Positions 27,316 to 33,026 of a stretch of DNA of 39,867 bases are shown in pieces. The notes beneath the pieces were generated by a model. That model saw only the letters and a list, made by a program, of their open reading frames with translations. It was not told the origin of the DNA and made no database searches. This DNA comes from Mycobacterium sp. E787 (GTDB lineage: Bacteria; Actinomycetota; Actinomycetes; Mycobacteriales; Mycobacteriaceae). The DNA lies in the NCBI RefSeq assembly GCF_001668725.1, contig NZ_LZKL01000059.1, forward strand, positions 1-39,867, in the 5' to 3' direction. Position 1 is the first letter of the stretch, and each line of letters opens with the position of its first letter. Position numbers and translations under genes: made by a program.

Positions 27316-28363
27316 CTTCCACTGCCCCAACTGCGGACAGCGCCTGACGTTCGAGAACTCGGCGTGCCTGTCATGCGGTGGCGCGCTCGGGTTCTCCCTG
27401 GAGCAGATGGCGCTGCTGGTCATCGCCACCGGCGACGAGGGCGACCGCGCCGGGTTCGTCAGCGCCGACGAATACGAGCTGTGCGCCAATCGTCATCTGG
27501 CCGAATGCAATTGGCTGGTGCCCACCAACCTGCCCGGCGGCCTGTGCACGTCGTGCGCGCTCACGCTGGAACGGCCCAACGACACCGACACCGAGGGCCT
27601 GGCCGCGTTCGCCCGTGCCGAGGCGGCCAAGCGGCGGCTGATCGCCGAGCTGCACGAGATGAGGCTGCCGATCATCGGGCGCGACCGCGACCCGGAGTAC
27701 GGGCTGGGCTTCCGGCTGCTGTCCAGCGCCCACGAGAAGGTTTTCACCGGCCACGAAAACGGCATCATCACACTGGATTTGGCCGAAGGCAACGACGTGC
27801 ACCGCGAGCAGCTGCGGGTCGAGATGGAGGAGCCGTACCGGACGCTGCTCGGCCACTTCCGCCACGAGGTCGGGCATTACTACTTCTACCGGCTGATCAC
27901 CCCGTCGGCCGAGTACGTAGCGCGGTTCAACGAGCTGTTCGGCGATCCCGACGCGGACTATCAGGAGGCGCTCGACCGGCACTACAACGAGGGCGCGCCC
28001 AACGGTTGGCAGGAGAGCTTCGTGTCGTCGTATGCGACGATGCACGCCGCCGAGGACTGGGCCGAGACGTTCGCGCACTACCTGCACATCCGCGACACCC
28101 TGGACACCTCGGCGTGGTGCGCGTTCGCGCCGGCGTCGGCCACCTTCGACCGTACCCCGTTGGGGCCCAGCGCCTTTCCCACCATCATCGAGATGTGGCT
28201 GCCGCTGTCGTGGTCGCTGAACATGGTGAACCGCTCGATGGGCCACGACGACCTGTACCCGTTCGTGCTGCCGGTCGCCGTGCTGGACAAGATGCAGTTC
28301 ATCCACGACGTGATCGACGAGGTGACCTCGGAGCTGGGCGGACCGCAGGCGGTCGCGGGGTAG
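27308..28363 (+). CDS. Zinc-ribbon putative metallopeptidase (Rv2568c-like)
   Basis: A 351-residue protein of the zinc-ribbon/putative peptidase family (DUF2248-like). The N-terminal ribbon is CPNC-x10-CLSC (Cys6, 9, 20, 23). A second cysteine set at 59, 67, 80 and 83 may bind another zinc. The catalytic-type HEVGH lies at residues 186-190 in HFRHEVGHYYFYRL, followed by the AAEDWAETFAHYLHI segment, which can supply the third ligand. There is no signal peptide, so it should be cytoplasmic. It starts within the end of the transglutaminase gene and is surely co-transcribed with it. Substrate unknown. Confidence 0.9.
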   Translation: MRDFHCPNCGQRLTFENSACLSCGGALGFSLEQMALLVIATGDEGDRAGFVSADEYELCANRHLAECNWLVPTNLPGGLCTSCALTLERPNDTDTEGLAAFARAEAAKRRLIAELHEMRLPIIGRDRDPEYGLGFRLLSSAHEKVFTGHENGIITLDLAEGNDVHREQLRVEMEEPYRTLLGHFRHEVGHYYFYRLITPSAEYVARFNELFGDPDADYQEALDRHYNEGAPNGWQESFVSSYATMHAAEDWAETFAHYLHIRDTLDTSAWCAFAPASATFDRTPLGPSAFPTIIEMWLPLSWSLNMVNRSMGHDDLYPFVLPVAVLDKMQFIHDVIDEVTSELGGPQAVAG

Positions 28364-28365
28364 GG

Positions 28366-28941
28366 CTAAAAAACAGGGTAGCCGGACGGGAAAGCGTCCC
28401 GGAACGCCATCTGAATGAGCGGCGTGATGAACGCCGAGAAGGTCAGCACCTGCCCGGTGGTCAGGAAGTGTTGCAACGCGGCCTGCAGGTAGCTCGCCAA
28501 CAAAATCGCGGTGACGAGCGCGATGAGCGATCCGGCGCCGACCGCGAACAGGCCGATGCCGACGGCGCCCACGATGTTGTCGGCGAGGTTCTGCGCGCCA
28601 AGGCTCAACGAGTTGAGCACCTGCTGCAGGTTGGCATCCAGGCCCTGCAGCGATGCCGCGATGGCTCCCTCGGCGCCGGCATACGAGGACGCCGCGGCCG
28701 TCAGGTGCTGCACGAACTGGTCGTGGAAGGCCGTCGCCTGACTGGCCAGCGCCTCATACGTCGCCGCGTGCCGGGAGGCCACCTGAGCGATGGCGGTCGA
28801 GACCTCGTCGGCGGCTGCGGGGACCACCGACGTCGTCCGGGCAGCCGCCACGAGATGGGCCGCCCCGAGATCCGAGCCGATGGTTGCCACGGCGTGGGCC
28901 GTCGACGTCATGACGTCTGGCGTTGCGATCACATACGGCAT
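28366..28941 (-). CDS. Unpaired PE-family protein with hydrophobic C-terminal domain
   Basis: A 191-residue protein from ATG 28941, with GGTGG 6 nt upstream on the minus strand. Residues 1-93 are a PE domain: MPYVIATPDVM at the start (Asp9 where PE proteins normally have Glu), YEALASQATAFHDQFVQHL, and a YxxxE secretion signal (Tyr87-Glu91). PE proteins are exported by ESX type VII systems, usually as PE-PPE heterodimers. No PPE gene lies next to it. The C-terminal part has hydrophobic segments (about 122-152 and possibly 155-180) that could insert in a membrane. It follows the SBP-fold gene on the same strand after 101 bp. Confidence 0.88.
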   Translation of the reverse strand: MPYVIATPDVMTSTAHAVATIGSDLGAAHLVAAARTTSVVPAAADEVSTAIAQVASRHAATYEALASQATAFHDQFVQHLTAAASSYAGAEGAIAASLQGLDANLQQVLNSLSLGAQNLADNIVGAVGIGLFAVGAGSLIALVTAILLASYLQAALQHFLTTGQVLTFSAFITPLIQMAFRDAFPSGYPVF

Positions 28942-29042
28942 GTCTGTCCACCTATTGGGCCAAACTCCCGGCTGTCTGGCAGCAAAGCATAGGCGGAAAT
29001 GGCCGGACAAGCACGAGTAGTCCGCTACCTGTCGGCGGGGGC

Positions 29043-29936
29043 TCAGGCGCCGGGCGCCTGGCCGGCCGGGCTGGACGCGGGCCCATACATCTCGTCGGCG
29101 GCGACCGAGGCGACACCGAACTCTGCGGCCACCGCATCGATGGCTTGTTGGGCGATGTCGAGGTCCACCCGACGGTCGGGCAGAAAGTACGGCCCGATGT
29201 AGCGGTCGTAGTACTGCTGCGCTTCGGCACACGTGAGCCGGTCCAGGAACGAGGCGATGTAATCGACAGCGCGGCCCGGATTTTCGGCCAGGGTGCGTAG
29301 CGCGCGCTGGTTGGCCCGCACCAGTGCCTGCACAGCGGGGCTGTCCAACGGGATGTGGGCCGGGTCCACGGCCACACCCACGGTGGGAATCGGGAAGTGG
29401 TCGCCGACCCAGGCCAGCAGGTGGAATCCCTCTTCGTCGGCGACCTGTTCGGGCGACAGCGTGCTGCCCACGTATGCGGCGTCGATCGAGCCGTCCCGAA
29501 GGCGCCGCAGGTCCATCTGATAGTCACCCGGATGGCGCACAACGCAATTCACGTCGCCGTCGGGATCGAGGCCGTGCTTACGCAGGACGATCCGGGCGAA
29601 AGCCCCGGGGGGACTCTTAGGAGCGTGGACGGCCAGGCGCCGCCCGCCCAGGTCGGACATGGACGCCACCTGCGGGCCGCCGAGGAACCAGAACAGCGGA
29701 CGATCGGTGTTGACGCTGATCGCGGTCCAGCCGATCCCGTCAGTCAGCCGCGATTGGAGGCTCCGGCCCAGGCCGATCACGGCGCCCCGGCGCAGTCGCT
29801 CTGCCGTCCAGCCGATCCCGTCGCGGATGGCGACGTGCACACCCTCCTGCTCGTAAAATCCCTCCTGGTCGGCAACGTAGGCGACCAACTCCTCATGGAC
29901 ACCACGCCCGACATAGGCCAGATCGATCATATGCAC
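29043..29936 (-). CDS. NMT1/THI5-type periplasmic-binding-fold protein without signal peptide
   Basis: A 297-residue protein from GTG 29936, with an AAGGGGG 9 nt upstream. The fold is that of ABC-transporter binding proteins of the NMT1/THI5 group: YVADQEGFYEQEGVHVAI at the start, DLGGRRLAVHAP and GSIDAAYVGSTLSPEQVADEEGFHLL in the middle, and AENPGRAVDYIASFLD near the end. No signal peptide or lipobox is present and no permease or ATPase gene is near. It is therefore probably cytoplasmic, perhaps an enzyme; some proteins of this fold are decarboxylases or THI5-like synthases. DGIGWTA occurs twice, at residues 39-45 and 66-72. It is cotranscribed with the SDR gene, 24 bp upstream. Confidence 0.82.
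   Translation of the reverse strand: MHMIDLAYVGRGVHEELVAYVADQEGFYEQEGVHVAIRDGIGWTAERLRRGAVIGLGRSLQSRLTDGIGWTAISVNTDRPLFWFLGGPQVASMSDLGGRRLAVHAPKSPPGAFARIVLRKHGLDPDGDVNCVVRHPGDYQMDLRRLRDGSIDAAYVGSTLSPEQVADEEGFHLLAWVGDHFPIPTVGVAVDPAHIPLDSPAVQALVRANQRALRTLAENPGRAVDYIASFLDRLTCAEAQQYYDRYIGPYFLPDRRVDLDIAQQAIDAVAAEFGVASVAADEMYGPASSPAGQAPGA
29725..29822. repeat. 17-bp direct repeat inside the binding-fold gene
   Basis: GTCCAGCCGATCCCGTC occurs at 29725-29741 and 29806-29822, exactly 81 bp (27 codons) apart. It codes for DGIGWTA twice in the protein. The repeat is in frame, so it may reflect a local duplication that later diverged between the copies, or two structurally equal loops. Confidence 0.8.
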
Positions 29937-29960
29937 AGCGCACAGCCCCCTTCGGTCCCG

Positions 29961-30704
29961 TCAATCCATCGCAAGGCCGCCGTTGATCTCCAGGCAGTGA
30001 CCGGTGATGAAACCGGAGTCTTCACCCGCCAGGAAAGCCACAGCCTCGGCGACCTCTTCAGGACTGACGAGTCGTCCCATCGGATTGGTTGCGCCGAGTT
30101 GGCCCACCTCCTCGGCCGTCAAGAGCGCATGCGCGGTCGGATCGCCGACCGTGGCCGGCGACACCAGGTTGGCGGTGACCCCCTTCGGTGCCAGCTCCAG
30201 TGCGACGTAGCGGACGAACTGGTCCATTGCCGCCTTGGCGGTGCCCACCGTGACCATGCCTTGACGTGGTCGTCGGGACAGCACTGTGGTGAGGTAGACA
30301 AGCCGACCGTAGCCGCGGGAAACCATGCCCGGCACAGCGGCTTTGGTTACCAGGAATGCGGCGTGGAGCTCTCGGTCGAGTTTGGTGCCGAGCTGTTCCC
30401 AGCTCAGATCGGCGAACGACGTTACCACGTAAGGGATTAACGCGTTGTGGACGAGCACGTCGACCCGGCCCCACCGCCTTTCGGCTTGCTCGAACATCGC
30501 GGCGACGTCGCCGGGCGCGGTGACGTCGGCCTGGATAGCCACGGCCTCACCGCCCGCGGCGGTCGCCGACCGGACGACCTCTTCTGCTTCCTCCGCGCTT
30601 GACCGGTAGTTGATCACCACCCGAAAGCCCTTTTCCGCCAGAGCTATTGCGGTCGCTGCGCCGATACCCCGGCTGGCTCCCGTAACTATCGCGACACGAT
30701 CCAC
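29961..30704 (-). CDS. Short-chain dehydrogenase/reductase (FabG-like) with altered active site
   Basis: A 247-residue SDR starting at GTG 30704, with AGAGGT 7 nt upstream. The cofactor loop TGASRGIG (residues 8-15) and the NYRSS segment favour NADP(H). The C-terminal PMGRLVSPEEVAEAVAFLAGEDSGFITGHCLEINGG is typical of FabG-like proteins. The active site is unusual: in MVTVGTAK (150-157) the Tyr of YxxxK is Val153, with Lys157 kept, and the Ser position is Thr140. The NNAG motif reads HNAL. It may be catalytically different or inactive. It is the first gene of an operon with the SBP-fold gene, divergent from the SnoaL-like gene. Confidence 0.88.
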   Translation of the reverse strand: MDRVAIVTGASRGIGAATAIALAEKGFRVVINYRSSAEEAEEVVRSATAAGGEAVAIQADVTAPGDVAAMFEQAERRWGRVDVLVHNALIPYVVTSFADLSWEQLGTKLDRELHAAFLVTKAAVPGMVSRGYGRLVYLTTVLSRRPRQGMVTVGTAKAAMDQFVRYVALELAPKGVTANLVSPATVGDPTAHALLTAEEVGQLGATNPMGRLVSPEEVAEAVAFLAGEDSGFITGHCLEINGGLAMD

Positions 30705-30716
30705 CGGTAGTACCTC

Positions 30717-30750
30717 TGTCCGTGTTCACCGTCCGGACACGTTGCGGACA
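30717..30750. promoter_or_regulatory. Cluster of TGTCCG/CGGACA half-sites, possible operator
   Basis: TGTCCG at 30717-30722 and CGGACA at 30734-30739 form an inverted repeat with an 11 bp spacer, and a second CGGACA lies at 30745-30750. GTCCGGAC at 30731-30738 is itself palindromic. The cluster sits just upstream of the SDR start and in the divergent region shared with the SnoaL-like gene, where a repressor would bind. No regulator gene is adjacent, so this is tentative. Confidence 0.4.
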
Positions 30751-30854
30751 TGTGACGGCTCCGCGTGCCGGCGAGACGGCGTAAGCTGGCGAAGCCGAAC
30801 GTTACTCTGGCGGCGCACTTGGGTAAAGCCCTCGTTCAGGAGAGGATCACGGCC

Positions 30855-31235
30855 ATGGGTGATGACGAGTTGCGGGTCGCCTTACAGCGGCACTGGGCTG
30901 CCTCCGATGCCAACGACTTTGCAACGGAGCATGGAATCTATCGCGCTGACGCGGTCCTCGAGTATCCGCAATCGGGCGAGCGCATCCGTGGCCGAAGCAG
31001 TATCGAGGCGTCGCGTGCCGCCCAGCCGAACGCGAAGCGCTTCACGTTGCGCCGCATGCTCGGTGGCGGCGACCTCTGGATCAGCGAACTCGTCCTGACA
31101 TACGACGGGGAACCGAATTACGTGGTCAGCATCATGGAATTCGAGGATGGCGAGGTGGTCCGAGAGACGCAGTACTTCGGCGCGCCGTTCGAGCCCGGGC
31201 CGTCCCGTGCCCAATGGGTCGAACGGATTGGCTGA
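30855..31235 (+). CDS. SnoaL/NTF2-like protein
   Basis: A 126-residue protein from ATG 30855, with AGGAGAGG about 9 nt upstream; the frame is open back to 30765, but that part has no similarity to the fold. DELRVALQRHWAASDANDFATEHGIYRADAVLEYPQSGERIRGRSSIEA is a typical NTF2-like start, with the conserved cone-shaped barrel core. These proteins act as small isomerases, hydratases or cyclases or as binding partners, often beside aromatic or polyketide-modifying oxygenases. It converges on the FAD monooxygenase, with 7 bp between them. Substrate unknown. Confidence 0.85.
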   Translation: MGDDELRVALQRHWAASDANDFATEHGIYRADAVLEYPQSGERIRGRSSIEASRAAQPNAKRFTLRRMLGGGDLWISELVLTYDGEPNYVVSIMEFEDGEVVRETQYFGAPFEPGPSRAQWVERIG

Positions 31236-31242
31236 GAGTCGG

Positions 31243-32805
31243 CTAGATACCGAACCAATGCGCGAGCGCGTCGCGCAGTGTCCGAATTTCGTCGACGTCG
31301 GGGTTGCTCTGCGACGACGCCCATGCCACATAACCGTCGGGGCGCACGAGCACGGCCGTCGCGGCTATCTCACCGACGGGCCGTCCGGCGGCGAGTGTGA
31401 GATGCTCACCAACATCGCTGAATGCGTTTGCGACCGTGGCCCTCTCGGTGAGGTCCACGAGCAACGGGCGTCCGTCGCGGGCGAGCTCCGCAATGCGCCG
31501 GTCCCCGGCGGCACTCGCGACGGCGAAGTCGGGCACCCACCGTCCCACGAGTGGATGCCTGTTCGTGCCCATGGGGTAGCGATTGTCGGCGCCCGAGAGC
31601 AGGTCGGCGATCCGCCTGACCGTATCGGTGTCTCTAAGCAGTTCGGCGAAAAGTTCGCGCAGCGCTGTGACTTCGGCCCCCGGGCGAAAGAGAGCCAACT
31701 GGGCCCGGCTCTGCATGATGAGCCGCTCCCCGGCCGCCCGGCGCTCGCTCTCGTAAGTGGCGAGTAGCTCAACGTCCGCGCGCTCGTTCAGCACCGCTGC
31801 GAGCTTCCAGCCGAGGTTCACCGCGTCCTGCAGACCAAGGTTCAGCCCCGGTCCGCCGATCGGTGAGTGAACGTGTGCGGCGTCGCCGACGAGAAACACG
31901 CGGCCGACCCGGTAGCGAGACGCGAGCCTCGAGTTGATGCCGGCGAACCGGCGCAGGTCCGGTGGCGTGTCGGGCGAAATGAAACGCAATGGCACCTCTG
32001 CGCCGAACACACGTGCGGCGCTGGCCTCCAGATCGGGCAGGTCCATCGGTGGGCCGGCGGCGGGGTCGTCGCCCCGCTGTTCACGGGGTGAGCTGTCCAG
32101 TTCGAACGTCAGCACCGCGACGCGGCTCCCCATCGCGCCGAACGCCAAAACGCCTCGGTCAGTTCGAAAGAACCGCTGGGGTGGAAGATGGCCGGAGCCG
32201 GGCACGTAAGGCTCCCCGCCGATCCGTTCAATCAATTCGTCCGGCGGTACGACGTCGAACCCGATCCGGATGACCAAGTCGTACGAGGACATCCCGGGAA
32301 AGTCGATGCCGGCGAGATGGCGTATTTTGCTGGTGCCGCCGTCGGCGCCGACAAGGTACTCGGCCGTCATGTCGTAGGCACCGTCCGGCCCGTCGACATG
32401 AATTGTGACGCTTTCGTCCTGCTGATCGAAACCGGTCACGGCGTGACCCCAGCGAATTTCCGCGTCGTATCCCTCGGCCCGCTCGCAAAGCGTTTCAACG
32501 AGCCCCTGCTGCTGAACCGGCACGATGAAGAGCTGGGAGTCCGGTAGCGCCGCGAGGTCCAACGGAAAGCCCGCAAACATGTAATCCGAAACGGGTTTCG
32601 GCGGATCCGAAGCCCCGGCGAGCGCTCCGTAGAGACCTCGATGATCGAGGATCCGGGCCGCTTGGCCAACGATGCGGTTGACCTTCGGTTGCGGGCTGGG
32701 CCCGGGTATCGGATCCAACACCACCGGCCTGATGCCGGCCAATCCCAGTTCGCAGGCCAGCATCAACCCGTCCGGGCCCGCCCCGGCGATCACAACGTCA
32801 ATCAC
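31243..32805 (-). CDS. FAD-dependent aromatic-hydroxylase-type monooxygenase
   Basis: A 520-residue class A flavoprotein monooxygenase from GTG 32805 (MIDVVIAGAGPDGLMLACEL). The motifs are GxGxxG at residues 8-13, the DG motif VGADGGTSKIRHLAG, and the GD motif RVFLVGDAAHVHSPIGGPGLN. The C-terminal 120 residues resemble the thioredoxin-like domain of the PheA/rifampicin-monooxygenase-like group. It should hydroxylate an aromatic or polyketide-like substrate with NAD(P)H and oxygen. The start overlaps the stop of a 17-codon ORF (GTGA at 32802-32805), so translation is probably coupled. The frame is open to 32886, but the upstream residues do not look native. Substrate and any drug resistance role are unknown. 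Confidence 0.9.
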   Translation of the reverse strand: MIDVVIAGAGPDGLMLACELGLAGIRPVVLDPIPGPSPQPKVNRIVGQAARILDHRGLYGALAGASDPPKPVSDYMFAGFPLDLAALPDSQLFIVPVQQQGLVETLCERAEGYDAEIRWGHAVTGFDQQDESVTIHVDGPDGAYDMTAEYLVGADGGTSKIRHLAGIDFPGMSSYDLVIRIGFDVVPPDELIERIGGEPYVPGSGHLPPQRFFRTDRGVLAFGAMGSRVAVLTFELDSSPREQRGDDPAAGPPMDLPDLEASAARVFGAEVPLRFISPDTPPDLRRFAGINSRLASRYRVGRVFLVGDAAHVHSPIGGPGLNLGLQDAVNLGWKLAAVLNERADVELLATYESERRAAGERLIMQSRAQLALFRPGAEVTALRELFAELLRDTDTVRRIADLLSGADNRYPMGTNRHPLVGRWVPDFAVASAAGDRRIAELARDGRPLLVDLTERATVANAFSDVGEHLTLAAGRPVGEIAATAVLVRPDGYVAWASSQSNPDVDEIRTLRDALAHWFGI

Positions 32806-32855
32806 TTGGCACGCCCAATCTCCTTGGCATTCTTGATCACCGCGACACGAGCCAT
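32802..32855 (-). CDS. 17-residue leader ORF coupled to the FAD monooxygenase
   Basis: ATG at 32855 encodes MARVAVIKNAKEIGRAK and stops at 32802-32804, inside the monooxygenase start (GTGA). A perfect GGAGGTG (32862-32868, minus strand) lies 6 nt before the ATG, the best Shine-Dalgarno in this block. The monooxygenase GTG has only an AAGGAG 14 nt away, inside the small ORF. The peptide is basic and matches nothing I recognise. It could be a leader for coupled translation or the remnant of a longer gene. Confidence 0.45.
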   Translation of the reverse strand: MARVAVIKNAKEIGRAK

Positions 32856-32861
32856 CAGGAG

Positions 32862-32868
32862 CACCTCC
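32862..32868 (-). promoter_or_regulatory. Strong Shine-Dalgarno GGAGGTG before the 17-codon ORF
   Basis: GGAGGTG on the minus strand, 6 nt from the ATG at 32855. It decides that ribosomes load at the small ORF rather than directly at the monooxygenase GTG at 32805. Confidence 0.6.
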
Positions 32869-33026
32869 ACGGCATTTCGTTAGCAAAGCGAAAGACTACA
32901 CCCGGTGCGGCAAACGCCGGGATCTCGAGTCCCCCAAAGGCTGCAACGTCCCGGACGAGCGGTGAAGCCGGCGGTCGCCGGCACGCGCGAACGTTACGCC
33001 CGCGACGCTTATCGGTAAAGGCTGAT

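Noticed and set aside
31839..32200. Plus-strand small frames opposite the monooxygenase
   Set aside because: They lie wholly antisense to conserved flavoprotein motifs and have no Shine-Dalgarno or recognisable fold.
32887..33026. Gene or RNA in the 140 bp between the monooxygenase and the ATP-grasp gene
   Set aside because: No coding pattern or stable hairpin was seen. It probably only holds the promoter of the monooxygenase transcript.
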